DNA of 64,000 nucleotides, taken from Klebsormidium nitens (lineage: Eukaryota; Streptophyta; Klebsormidiophyceae; Klebsormidiales; Klebsormidiaceae). The position numbers and the translations under genes were made by a program. The DNA is taken from contig DF237196.1 of assembly GCA_000708835.1 (NCBI GenBank), forward strand, positions 58,907-122,906. The letters run 5' to 3'. Of the stretch, positions 38,051 through 49,900 are shown one piece after another. Within the stretch, counting starts at the first letter, position 1, and each line of letters begins with the position of its first letter. Under the pieces are notes generated by a model. The model was given only the letters and a program-made list of their open reading frames with translations. It searched no databases and had not been told where the DNA came from.

Positions 38051-39251
38051 TAAGAGTGGATTGGCTTCCACCTATAAATCAGAGCTCCACACTTGACAAA
38101 ACCCAAGCTACACTGCTTTGAACCCTACAATATTGACTACGTTCTCATACTTACCGTCATTTTGCCCACCCTCCCGAGTCTTCTAGTCCGTAAACCGCGA
38201 ACGAGCGGTGGGTACACATGCGGATCGTAGCCAATACGGCGAATCTCGTCTCCAAGGGCTTCGAAGCTTGTCCCGTCTGGTACGCAAAGCTGGAGAAACC
38301 AAAGTCACAAACGGGACTCGTGAGTGCGTCCCTAGGGCAAGTAGACTTGAACAGTGGCCTGTGTGAGAACCAGGTCAAGCGAATGAAGCTCAGCCTCCGT
38401 GTTTGGAGCGGAGCATGTCAAGTAATTCCAAGTTGGCTGTACACTTTAGAAACGTCAAGGCTTGAGTAGTAACTAAACGTCAACAACTGAGGCTGTGACA
38501 GCTGCAGCTACAAGGTTAGGCTTAAGATTGCTTAAAGAGTCAGCCCTTTCCATTCGACTTGGATGATTGAAGCCCCAGGGCTGATCTATTTATGAGGCCT
38601 TCGCACGCTTTCCTGACGGATCGCTTATGCTACATTGACAACTCACCCAGGAGATTGATGACGAAGTATCCGGATCTGCTGCAGTTGACTGTGCGGAATG
38701 CCGCCAGCTGACTGTTTTTGCGGGCACTATGCCAGATGCAGAATGCACTGCAGCCAGATGGTGAGACATGCGACATTAATTCAGGAATCAAAGAAAGCTT
38801 GCTTGGGCTCGCACACCTAAACAGGTCAATGGGTGATTGTATACAGGACTGACTTAGGGAACTTGATTGACTAGACATAAACATGAAAGGCTCAAATGCA
38901 CAATGCTGAGCTGTAGCGTATCCAAGTTACTGGATTTCACTTGAACCTTACCTAAGGAGGCTTATGCTTAAAATGCACAACACTCTGCTCATGGCAAGGA
39001 GGATGCGGAATCTGAGATTGACTGGCAGAGGCTCTCTTCAGCTGATCTCCTTGAAAATGAGAGGAAGATAAATTTTGATTCCCTTCTTCTACCTTAGACT
39101 GCGCACATTGTGAATGCCCTTATTACTGCAAGGATAAACTCTACAAAGAACATTTGCAGCTTTTCGCAGAGCAAGAACGCTCCTCCTGCAACAAGCAAAT
39201 TCCTCGATGTTTATCAACGCGTCTTGAGTGTATCTGAGCTTTGCAACTTAC
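37734..39251. other. Junction between blocks B and C
   Basis: The left 300 bases continue block B. Block C begins near 38900. In between, a plus-strand open stretch at 38191-38318 ends in GTGAGT and reads RIVANTANLVSKGFEACPVW, which may be an exon remnant, but nothing joins to it. Confidence 0.35.
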
Positions 39252-39745
39252 CAGGCTCCACAAGCTTTCCAAGACCCCAAATGCTGGACACTGAGGGCGA
39301 TGGACCAGCAGATACCTGAATCTCCATTTTGTACACAGCGTCAACAAAACTTTCTCGAAGGTCCTTGAAGTCATCGCCCAGAGCCTTGAAGGACTGCGGA
39401 TCATGGAGAGGGATGCCCTTGGGCCAATTCAAAAAGCTTCTCAAGCTACACTCGTCTGAGCAATGCTGATTATCACATCACAGCTTTTCTTGCTGCCCCT
39501 CTGATGCTCCTTAATATCCCAGCGGATTGCTTCCTCACTTCGCAATTCAACAGGCGGTGTTCCAGAACCATGGCCGCACGTTTCAGAAGACGCCAAAAGG
39601 CCAGTGTCTCCATCCGGTGCAGCTTCTCTGAAGGACTTTTCAGCTGGCTCAACCTCCACTTGACCTTTGATCCTTCTTGTATCCAATTATCATCCCAGTC
39701 ATCATGGACTTTTGGATAGTTGGTGTAAGGATAGGAGACGCCCAT
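39252..39745 (-). pseudogene. Family-2 gene, copy C (frameshifted)
   Basis: Homologous to exon 1 at 20797-21280, inverted. It begins MGVSYPYTNYPKVHDDWDD and stays aligned through METLAFWRLLKRAA. The frame is then lost around 39555-39580, regained in another frame (LRSEEAIRWDIKEHQRGSKK), and lost again at a 5-base insertion (GTGAT) near 39480. After this the sequence matches in a third frame (RSFLNWPKGIPLHDPQSFK). The donor GTAAGT is retained at 39251. The exon is 10 bases longer than copy A. Exons 2 and 3 were not found. Confidence 0.75.
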
Positions 39746-40754
39746 GTTTCAGACGGCCGAGGAGCGCAATTCAGAACTCTCGGTCCTAATTTTGAGCAGC
39801 TTTAAAGCTCTCTACAGCTAGGCGAAGCTGCTGTCTTTAACTATGACTATTAGGTAGTATGCTTTCAGGTCGCGTGCTTTCACAAAGATGCTGGGCCCGA
39901 GTCAGGGGGATCCACCACGACCTCGAGCCTGAGGCATCAGACGCTCCGAGTCCGAGTCCTAGTCCACGTGGCTCGCTGTAGAGTTCTTGAATCATACAGG
40001 AGGCCTCGACGACCGTGCGATGGGCAAGGATTGCTTGTGCGCGGTACGATCGCAAGCCCCAAGTGCCTGCAATCCATCTGACGGACATCGTGCACGTGCA
40101 GTACATCGCACGGACATCCATCGCACGCTTTCATGTCATGCTCGACCATCCGATGCTGCTTAGTGCCATTTGGCAAAATGCAGGCCGTTCGACAACCAAG
40201 TGCGGTCAGTTTGAGCCTTGAGCGTGCTACTATAAGGCGCCCGGGAGACGAGTAGGGTTATTTCATTATTTTGATCGTTTAAAGAGTGTAGTGTGGGTTT
40301 GGGAATAAGGTATCGTTGGTTCAAGGGGTTTAGAAGAGCCTCCCGGGTGACACGAAGGTTGCACTGGTGGCAGTACCGTCAGGCGCGTGAAGGGCTGACT
40401 GGTAGCCAGACTGGACTCGGACCAGGGCGTTCAGCGTTGGGAACAATATTCCAGTCCTTCGAGGCGACTGGCGACTCTCAGCCCGCGGGACAGTCACACA
40501 GAGTTTCAGGCGCCTCTCACTGGCTTCAGCTCCTTTACTGGCACGTTGACTTGACATCTTAGGGACATCTTTGGCTGGCTAGTCGGATCAGCATCTGGTG
40601 GGCGCGGAGCAGCAGCAGGCCCGGCCGAGCTGTGAAGCTGGAAGAAAGGAGGAAGGGAGCCCACCAGGGCGCCACCGCTCCCTTCACTCGGTTGAACAGT
40701 TTCTGCTTCGCTTTCGATTCTCGCACTTCATAGGTCAACATTGTGGCAGACACT
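39746..40754. promoter_or_regulatory. Shared divergent promoter region, block C
   Basis: Inverted counterpart of 19726-20796. It drives the intact family-1 copy C on the plus strand, and on the other side faces the broken family-2 gene. Similarity is patchy but continuous (for example GGCGCCCGGGAGACGAGTAG at 40238). Confidence 0.45.
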
Positions 40755-43110
40755 ATGGCAAGCGCTAATGCCGCTCGCACGGAGTTGCTCACTCTGCCAG
40801 CGCTTGCGCTTCAGATGGAGGTTGACCAGCTTAGAAGTTACCTTCCTGCTGTCGTCGACGAGATTGCCAGGCAGAAAGGGTGAGTCTTGGTTGAGTTTCA
40901 GAATGGACCCTGAGTGGCTCGATAATACCGTCTGCCATCAACTCCCTTCAACTAGATGACTTTAAGTACCAGCTTTGAGAAATCAATCGACAATTGATGG
41001 CCACTCATGCCTTTTGTCCAGATACGTAGCTAGCTGAGGAATCCTATTTCGGGTCCATTTTCGGCGGCTTGAAAAGTGTCAAGATAGATAGCAAGATCTG
41101 CGTCAAGCCTATCCGAAAGTAGATGAATCACTCTCATATCTGGGGTTATCTAGACCTCTGGAAGAAGTCCTGTTGTGTCAGCCAAGGACTGAGTGCCCTG
41201 CAGTTGTGCCTTCTTGCGTAGGATACGATTTTCCAAACCCTTTTGACCAAACAGTTCTGTGGCTTACACCCGTAGGCGCGTTGATTGAGGAGCACTTATT
41301 TTCAATGCAGACCGATACGTGTCGAGGACTCCGCTACGGGCGGCCTCAAGTTGGCCAAGGACATCTTCACCGAGAAGATAAGCGACAATGACTCCCTTCA
41401 AACTGTGGTCGTGGGTTTGAAAGAAGGATACAACCAGTACGTTCGAGATGACCCTTCCTCGGGCGAGAAGGTGAGACCTGAATTTGGCTGACTATATCGA
41501 GCCTACCTTTTCAATGTTCCCGCTAGTAAATAGAGAGAAGACGCTTTGAGCGACGATCAGAGCAACAGCATGTCTTCTCGAAGTGCGTGGGTTAAGACAT
41601 TCGTTGTCAAGAACAGCTGGTCAATTGCATCTCAGAATGGGTCCACGATCTGAGCATCCGTAAAGTCCCTTCTCTATGATAGGTTGGAGACAAGTTCGAA
41701 ACTAAACTTTTTCCGTTTCAAGACTAAGCCCACTGGCAAATTGGGGATTTTGCTGCCAGCCGAATGCATAAGATCTGTTTGCTCAAACTCAAATCGACCG
41801 AACGCCGTCTACTTTGTGGGTCCTAGCGTCACTGGTCCTAGTTCGCTTTGACCAGCTGTACGGGAATACCTGCTGAAGTCTACTACTCATCAAAGACCGC
41901 CAATTCTCAATCATCTCCTACCCCATCTCATCAACTGCTGCCGCAGACGAGAGGCGCTTCCGCGCTGACGCCACCTCGCTTTAATTCTCGCCAGGTATCG
42001 TGGAAGCGGACGTTCGGAGTAAGCCGCTGCCAGGACCTGGGGCAGAAGAGACTGCCGGACGCTGTGGACTTCTTCCTGCGAAAGGCAGCCTCCAGCCGTG
42101 AGCTGTGCGCCGCGATGAAGGCGTACCTGGACGGCTACTTCTGCCTGCCGGGGACGGCCGCCTGCAACACCGCCACGCGCGCGCGCCTGGAGGCGTGCTT
42201 CGCGCACATCCTGGCGGCCTTCGAGGCGAGTCTGCCAACGCGAGTCTGGGCATTGAGAGTTGGAGCCGATTCATGAAACGGGATGCGTGTCAGAAAGTCC
42301 GCGGTCTGTGTACGTCTAGCCAGCTTTCAGAATGCTTCCGAATCTAATTGCATTGATGTTCCAATCCCCACCTGGGTGCTGGGACGAGTCCGTGCTAGGC
42401 GTTTATACGGTAGAATTTTGCGGGCATGATTACCCAATCGGAGTCCAGAACTTGTCTTCGTCATAGCCGATGAAATCGCAGGAATGACCGCAAAACGAGG
42501 CTCTCGAGGCTTGTTTCTGCACCTGAGGAACTCTTGAAGTCTCGAAGTTGCTTCGTCAAAGGTTGATGACCCACGGGGTCAGTCTCGAGATGCTTTGAAA
42601 CAATCCAGTTACGGCGTCGTAGCAATTGCACGGCCGAGGTCTCGTTCGTGGAGGAGACTGTGGGGGCTTCGAGTCACAAGCGGTGAAAAGGCTCTACTTA
42701 AATTCGATACGGTTTATCTTTTACGTCAGGCTCCTTTTGTTAGTCAAATGTCGGCCAGGCAGTCGTACCGAAGTTTCTTCTTATGTCATCGTATCTTAGA
42801 CTTCAGGAAAGGACACTTCGTTGTAGAAAGGCAGGTTATTCCAACGTCTGTTCACTGTAGAAAACCTTCGCGCGGAAATGCATTTTTCTTGTCAGATTGC
42901 AGTTGTGTTTGAAGTCGTATCCGCCATTCCTTGTGCTTGTGGTCCGATTGGTGCACCTACGTCTTTCATTTGTGCCCCGCTGAAAGCTGACTCACTATGT
43001 TAGGACTTACCTTGCAGGTCCCCAACGGCGAAGCAGAGGGACTCTTCTTCGACAGCGACATTCCTTTCATTGATGCCTTCTGGCTCGAGGACCCCGGATC
43101 ACTCTTCTAG
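40755..43110 (+). CDS. Family-1 protein, copy C (unrecognised, 202 aa)
   Basis: Four exons: 40755-40879, 41311-41470, 41995-42225, 43018-43110 (stop TAG). Phases agree (2, 0, 0) and give 202 residues. The sequence starts MASANAARTELLTLPALALQ, shorter by six residues than copies A and B in the first exon. Exon 3 carries VSWKRTFGVSRCQDLGQK and FCLPGTAAC. The last exon carries GLFFDSDIPFIDAFWLED. Exon 3 ends TTCGAG before GCGAGT, the same GC-AG intron start as in copy A. Reading through that point would end in a stop at 42274 after 16 non-conserved codons. No known domain, signal peptide or membrane span is seen. Confidence 0.75.
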
Positions 43111-43774
43111 GCTATCTCAGAGGTCTCATAGTGAGCCTCGCATCTGGTGTACAGTATATTATGGAGAGGCATGAGCGCCTTTTATGAGTCTCAAGTTTTC
43201 AGTCGGCTCTAGTATCCACTACTCCGGAAACTTGCTGCCCTTGCGCTCGGTTGTTCCTCGCAGATTCTACCTTGCATTCTGGTCGAGACAATGTCGGGAT
43301 CGTCGATTCAGGAGTGCCTGATATGCGAGCTTCAGAAAAAGCCACATTATCATACATCTGGGTCATTCCAAAAGAGTTGGACTTTCAAATAGTCATGTTA
43401 AGAGGTCAACTCCGAACAGAGGTGACGGGAAGTGATCATATGGAAGTGTCTAGCATTTGCGAAACGTGCATCTCGTCACATTGCAGACAGCGTCTACCAT
43501 TGGAGGATGCAGTTGCACAAAGCACTGGTCACTGTCTGCTTCATGGCCCTTGATTGAGCGTGTAGAGGAGCCATGGCTATAATCAACGGCTTCTTGATGC
43601 AAACAAGCATTATCTTGCGAGCGAACGGAAGACTGAACACCAGACTGGATGTGCAATTTGATTTCGCCGTTTGATTTGACTCGGATAATGTCGATCGTAT
43701 TATTACAACGGTTGACTGAGTGAAAGAGGAGGTGCAATATTTCACCTACCGCCTGATTACGCAGTTCAAGTTGC

Positions 43775-44120
43775 ATATACGCGCACAGACGTCCATCCAC
43801 GCTGCGTTGAAGCGACCGGCCTGCGGCCAATGTTGGGGCTCGGTTGCTTCCTCACGGCCTCAAATTAATGGAATGAAGAATCTTACCCACTTTAAACGAG
43901 AGATAGAAAACAAAGTCACACCTTCCCCGATTGTTCGACCCGAAAAAATGTAAACAGATTGAGCTCGGAATGGCTTTTGATGAGAGTCAGCGCTATTCAG
44001 AAAGGAAACAAATCTCTCCGTTACAGTGAGAAGCTCTTTTAAGACGCAATGATGCAGATTCATATGCGGATTCAATTGGGCTGAGCAAAGGCCCAAACGT
44101 TTTCGCAAAATATGCATTCA
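43775..44120. repeat. Dispersed repeat R1, copy 2
   Basis: Partner of 28960-29220, same orientation. Confidence 0.6.
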
Positions 44121-44363
44121 ATAAGTACAACTTTTCCCGTCACCGCAAGCTTCCTGTGACACACCCAGAGTTGTCGATCGTGTCTCTAAAGGGTTCCTCA
44201 TCTTCTCGTGAGGTGGAAAAGTTTTCGAGTGATACAGTTATCTCTTGATGGTTCTGACATTTCTGGACTTCTGGCCAATGAAACAGCAGACGTGTTGTTT
44301 TTGTGGTGTAGAATCCTGCTTCTTCAGCGTCAAGTCAGACGGCGGCCCTCCATTTCCCGCCTT

Positions 44364-44543
44364 CTAGTTATCCTCCCGCGTGTGCTGCGCGCGCTTCCTC
44401 TGCTTCTTGCGCTTCGGCTGCCCCGCCCCGCGCGCACTAGGCGCGACGGGGTGGCACGCGCACGTCGGGTCCAGGAACGCGCTCACCTCCTGCCCGAGCG
44501 CATCGAGATCCTCCCCGATCAGGACGTCCAGCAGAAAAACCAT
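44364..44543 (-). CDS. Small open frame, 59 aa, unrecognised (possible terminal exon)
   Basis: ATG at 44543 to TAG at 44364, reading MVFLLDVLIGEDLDALGQEV, then a short Cys/His/Pro stretch (TCACHP) and a very basic end (QPKRKKQRKRAQ) that resembles a nuclear localisation signal. A stop lies just upstream in frame, but a TACAG acceptor also lies just before the ATG, so it could be a last exon. A decayed relative is at 29640-29710 on the plus strand, with flanking sequence also shared. It may be the end of a mobile or multicopy gene. Confidence 0.3.
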   Translation of the reverse strand: MVFLLDVLIGEDLDALGQEVSAFLDPTCACHPVAPSARGAGQPKRKKQRKRAQHTREDN

Positions 44544-46718
44544 GCGGCTGTAGGCTCAGCTCCCGCACGACGAGCTTTTCGCGCGCGCGTAACAAGCCAA
44601 ATGGAAGGGACTAAGTTGGAAGCGCCTCTCTCTGTTGTGCGGGTATAGTGAAGCGCCCGGGGCGTGCCGAGGGTGACACGCACGGGCTAGCACATTATCC
44701 AGAACGTCATCCTTCAGCAAGACTTTTACTTCAAGTATGAAGTGTTGCATCAACCGGTTCCATTATGAACTTGAATGTACACAATCAAAGCTAAAGCAAG
44801 CAAGGTACTTGAGAGCCATGTGGGTGTCACGTCAAAAGTAAAGAGTCTAGGAAAGTCCGTAGGTTTGTTTCACAGCACGGCGCACGAGGACGGATAGTGC
44901 AACTGCTCAAGATTAGTCTGTGAAATCCATGCAGACGGGCCGTACTTCGTCAGTGGCTAATTTAGACCACCTTTTCACACGGCAGCTTACGCGCATGTGG
45001 TAACCATGTCTTTGAATCAAGGGTTATCAGAGTATGCATTTTGACAATGGTCTTGGTGTAGCCTACGCCTGATGGACACTTCTCTTAACGCCCATGCGTA
45101 TCAAAGGCATGGGGCGGAGTGCGGGTACATTTGGATCAATTCGACCATACGGTTGTCATGGTCGGATAGGGTGCCTGCATGGTCACTTCTTTCCGCACAT
45201 AAAGCGGACTCTTGCATGCATCACTCTATGTGCATCATTGACAGCTAGTGGCTCATATAAATCCAACCACACGTTGGCCGGCACGCCGCATATTGAAATT
45301 GCGATTGGCATATGCCACAGCATGTACGCGTAATGTACGTCATCCGCCCTCTAAACAAACGAATCTCAGCGTGCTCAATTTGAAACATAGAAGCACGGCG
45401 GCATGCATGTTCCTCGCCACCTCCTGACGGAGGACGGATCAACTCTTTCAAGACTTCCATGCGGTTCGATCATGCAATCACCGAATAGACATGAAATGAA
45501 ACGTGAATCGATTAATTCATTCTTGCTTGATGGATCGTGGGAGTACTACTGTTGCTGCGTTGGAACATGACAACATCGATTTAAGTGAAAATATAGAAAG
45601 TGAGTGACCACTTTGCATACGTCGAAACACATGCTTTATAATCATAAATACAGTCACTCAAGAGTCTCTGCGCTAAAACTAGCAAAAACTTGGCTAATAA
45701 CTGCACAAATTGAATGACTCATAATCGAGAAAGTAAAGACGAACTTCATCTACACTGCATGCGTACCTTGCAATCTAAATGACACATCACCCAACCCGCA
45801 AGCTTTCGAACATTCTTTACATCTACCACCTTCATCACGCAGCCTTATCTTTATCACGCGTCTCAAGAATGCTAATCCTTGCAGTTATCAAAGGTCATAG
45901 CTCTAGTATCTGACCTGTCTGTTGGCGAAACCGGCGTCTTTATATAAGCCTCTGCGCATCCACTCGAGAGATTCTACGCAGGCTTCTTGACTTCACCGTT
46001 TTCGAAAAGTCCACCAAGCAACCAGGATCTGCACTGGTGATACTAACGACCAAGCGAGAGTCCGTATTGCAGTTTACTCGTACGCCCATGCTCTATCAAA
46101 AAGGCCACTCCCCACTCAAGCGCCTGGACTCTATCAGCACCTCCTCCACTCCCCGAAGCCAACCTGCTGGACAAAGATCCACAGCATTGACATAACCGTG
46201 CTCTACGAGAACGGTCTTTCTCCGTCGCACTCCATTCTTGCCAACCCCAACCCTTCGAAGTCCCAGTCCCTTCAACTCGGCACTGGAAGACGTGTGACGT
46301 CCCCTTCCATGGAGAAACTGCAGATGGTGCACCCCCAGCAAACCTCTCTCTTTCGAGGCCCTGAACTCTCTCCCTCCTCTCCGCTGCACTTTTACCATAA
46401 GTCCCAAGTGCCACCCAAATCCGGTCTCAACCTTGTCTGTTGCAAACCCGCCAGCGCCCGTTGTTTTGAGCCAAACCGAAACCCCCTTTTTATGCTGAAC
46501 GAACGCCGATACCCTCCCCACCCTCTTGCCAATGTCGCAGGTCCAACTCCCCTCTCTGAACAGCTCCTGCGACTCCGCAAAACCGCACTTCGTCGCTACT
46601 GCATTTTCCTGCGACTGTCCCCACGCCCTCTGCCCTTTCAGCCTCGTTCCTCCGTCAGCCCCCGTGCTGCCCAAAGTTCTCAGCCCGTTACCGCCGCCCC
46701 CGGGTCCCCTGACTCCCC

Positions 46719-46990
46719 AACCCGTCACTGCTGCACAAGCGCCAGCACGCCCCTGACCGCAGGCGCACCGATCCCCCCCACAGGCCCGCTCCTCCCCAGC
46801 CTCGTCCCCAACGACCCCACCCCCGGTTATGCACCCGGGGCCCCCGACCCCCCCAACCCGTCACTGTTGCACGAGCGCCAGCACGCCCCTGAAGGTACGC
46901 GGACAGATCCCCCCAGCCTCGTTCCCAACGACCCCACCCCCGGTTATGAGATAACCCGGGGCCCACGATCCCTCAACCCGTCACTGCTGC
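46719..46990. repeat. Tandem repeat at the 3' end of the receptor kinase
   Basis: Imperfect units of about 136 and 120 bases begin at 46720 and 46856, and a third begins at 46976 inside the gene. Each starts AACCCGTCACTGNTGCACNAG, the complement of the last codons and stop of the kinase. The terminal end of the coding sequence has therefore been copied into its own 3' flank at least twice. Confidence 0.75.
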
Positions 46991-49900
46991 ACGAGAGCCA
47001 GCACGCCCCGCAGGCGCACCAGCACCTCCGCCATATCCGGCCGGTCCTGGCTCATATCCTGCACGCACTCCGCGGCGATTTCCGCGACGATCTCGATGTC
47101 GTGCATGTACCGCTCCACGTCGGGGATCGTCTCGTCCGCGATCGCGTCGACGCGCCCCTCCCGGATCAGCGGAACCGCCCACGTGGTTAGGTTAACCTTG
47201 CCGATGGCCTGCCGTTGGAGGCGCGCACGGTCGGGGTCTGAGGGGGACAGCTCGAGGACAGAGAAGATGGCCTTCTTGCCGGTGACGACGGAGAGGAGGA
47301 GCACGCCGAAGGAGTAGACGTCGGAGCGCTGGGTCAGCTCCTGGGTGGCGAAGTACTGGGGGTCTGCGGGGCGAAGAAAATAAGGTTAAGAAAACGGTTT
47401 GCAATTTGGTTTTGAGTTGAGTGACTTGCATATGGGATGAACAGACACGAGACCTTCGCCTGGTCTTTACGTTCCCTCCTTCCTCCGCTCTCCTCTTCCT
47501 CGTTGCGTCAACAGCTTGGCACACTCGCATATGCCGCAACTCTGATAATAACGATTATCGACTCAGCCTCCTGCTTTTCTAGATATTGCAAACAGTGGGA
47601 GCAAACAGCGGGATCGCTGAAGCAGGCAGAAGAAGTCAACCCGTCTCCTTCACCAAATTTCACGCCCTCATGGAAGGATACAAAGAAAACGGAAAGCGAG
47701 CAGCACGCACCCAAGTAGCCCGGCGTTCCCTTGATGGCTGTGGTGATGTGGGTCCGCTCCGCATCGTACAGCGTAGCCAAGCCGAAGTCGCCCAGGTACG
47801 CTGAGTCGGTTTCGTCCAACAAGATGTTGTTCGCCTTGATGTCGCCTGCAGTCAAGCATGAGTTTGAGAAGCACAGTTCAAAACAAGAGATGGTCGATTC
47901 GATCATGCACTCTGCAGAAGGTTGGTCGCTGAATGGTCGAATGCATGCCTGGAAGATTGCCTGAACAGGACTCGTGCGATGATTTCGGCGAGCTCAAGGA
48001 GAAGTCAGCGGCGAGAGCGACGAATCGAGGGCCTCCTCCTTTGATTGACACGTGGAGGACACCTCTGCCGGGACTCTGACGCCAAAATCACGAGCATTGA
48101 TTGCAAATCAGCCTCTCCACCAAGAAGTCGCCTAAGCTTCTCAGCATGTCAAGACAGCTTGACTGCCTCCTTCAAGGAAACTTTTATAAACGTGCCATAG
48201 ACTCACGATGCACGATGGGCGGCCGGCAGCCGTTGTGCAGATACTCGATGGCGCTGGCGACCTCCACTGCGACCTTCACGCGCGCGGGCCAGTCCAGGAT
48301 GCCCCGGGCTCCGCCAGGCAGGTTGTCCTGCGAACAGTTGGGAGTTACTGATTGATGAGCACCAGCACGTGCTTCCGTTGCTCCTCTCAAATGGATCTCA
48401 TGCAACTCACCTCTTGATAAATGAGACTTGTCTGAGGCTCCTTCGTTCTTTAGTAAGTTCGCCTACTGTTGAAATGAGTGGACAAAGAACAAGATTTGTA
48501 CCGGCCGATAGTCGCGACTGGCTCTTATATATATGGACCCGCAGACTTAAGCTAAGCACCACTCCGTTACGAACGTATGTCGCCCTTCTGAAGCAGAGTC
48601 GTGCCGGCAACTAGACAAGAAAAAGTTCTGCCAGTCAGCTTGTTCCATGAGAGAAAGGTATTGACAAAGCAGAAAAATGGAGCCGCTGATAACAAAGAAG
48701 ACCAATATAACTGGAACAAAGACTGGACAAAGCAGAAAATGCAGCCGCTGAACACAAAAAAGACCAATATAACGTGGAACAAAACGTTGGCTCCTTGTTA
48801 AGATGGCAACGTGCCATTTAACCAAGAAAGCGTCATCAATGTGGCATTCAACCGCAAGACTCTTTGGATGGAAGCTCAGAGACTTTCAGATTGCAAGTCA
48901 TGGCAGTGCTTGCACTGCTCAGACAATACGTGCAACTGTTTGCTCATCACCGCATCCAGCAAGCATTGTGGAGTCAAGCAGACGGAAGAAGTGGACCCTA
49001 TCTGTAAGCTCAAGGGCAGTAGGTTCACAAACCTCAAGGAAGCAGACGAACCTCAACAAGGCCAAAAACCGAGCAAATGTTTTGGTTCCATAGACGGCCG
49101 ACTTCGCAAGTTATCACCCAGCATATATATATAAGTTATAGCAGCAGCAGTCCGGCCTTAGTATAGCACTCGTCTGAAACCAGTGATAATTCAGAAGGTT
49201 TTGTAAGCCAGCCAATATCTGTTGAAGATGCAGAAAACTCATGCGCGTGACGTCTCGGAAAATTCAGAAGAGCAGGCCTGATAATGTCACCAAGAGCCAA
49301 GCGAACCAATGAAGCAGACAAAGTATGTGACTGGATTTTGAACCTTACACCACACCAGATCCAGAGCACCCACTTGCAGAGTCAATTGGGCAAGGCGACG
49401 CACACGCGCACAAGCCTGAAGAGCTGCCACTGTTGCAAAATCCTTCGGCTGAAGTCCGTCTTCCAGACCCTCGAAAAATCTCAAAGAAGTACAAAAATCC
49501 ACACCCAAAGTTAACGGCGACAATTCTCACCGTTGGGCATGAAGTCGTAGACGAGCATACGCTCGCGCGACACGAAATTGCAAAGGCCGACGCAGAACCT
49601 CCGAAGTCACAAAGCCGTGCAATCTGAGTGAGAGCGAGCACAATCCACAAAACCTGGGTTAAGATGAGGCGTTACCTGCAGCGTGCCGTTGGGCATGAAG
49701 TCGTACACGAGCATGAGCTCGCGCGATGCAACCTCGCAGAAGCCGAGGAATGGGACCAGGTGGCGGTGCCGCAGCTGCGACAGCGTCTCGAGCTCCCGCT
49801 GGAACTCCGCCTGCCGCGACGCCAGCACGCTCGGCGCGATCTCCGCGCGCTTCACCGCAGCGATGCGCCCGTCGGCGAACTGCGCCTTGTACACCTGCGG

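Larger units (their letters stand above)
38900..43760. repeat. Block C, inverted copy of block A
   Basis: The reverse complement aligns with 16430-21600 across the family-2 gene, the divergent promoter and the family-1 gene. It sits next to block B, so B and C carry family-1 genes facing opposite ways. Confidence 0.85.
43111..46980. other. Gene-poor interval
   Basis: The left part to 43760 is block C. Bases 43775-44120 are dispersed repeat R1, copy 2. A small open frame at 44364-44543 is listed separately. From 44760 to 46100 I see nothing: AT-richer, no long frames, no splice-linked exons. Bases 46100-46980 are pyrimidine-rich and belong to the 3' side of the receptor kinase. Confidence 0.5.

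Noticed and set aside
46198-47190. A 330-codon proline-rich plus-strand open frame
   Set aside because: It overlaps the last kinase exon on the opposite strand and the tandem 3' repeat. Its proline content comes from C-rich DNA.
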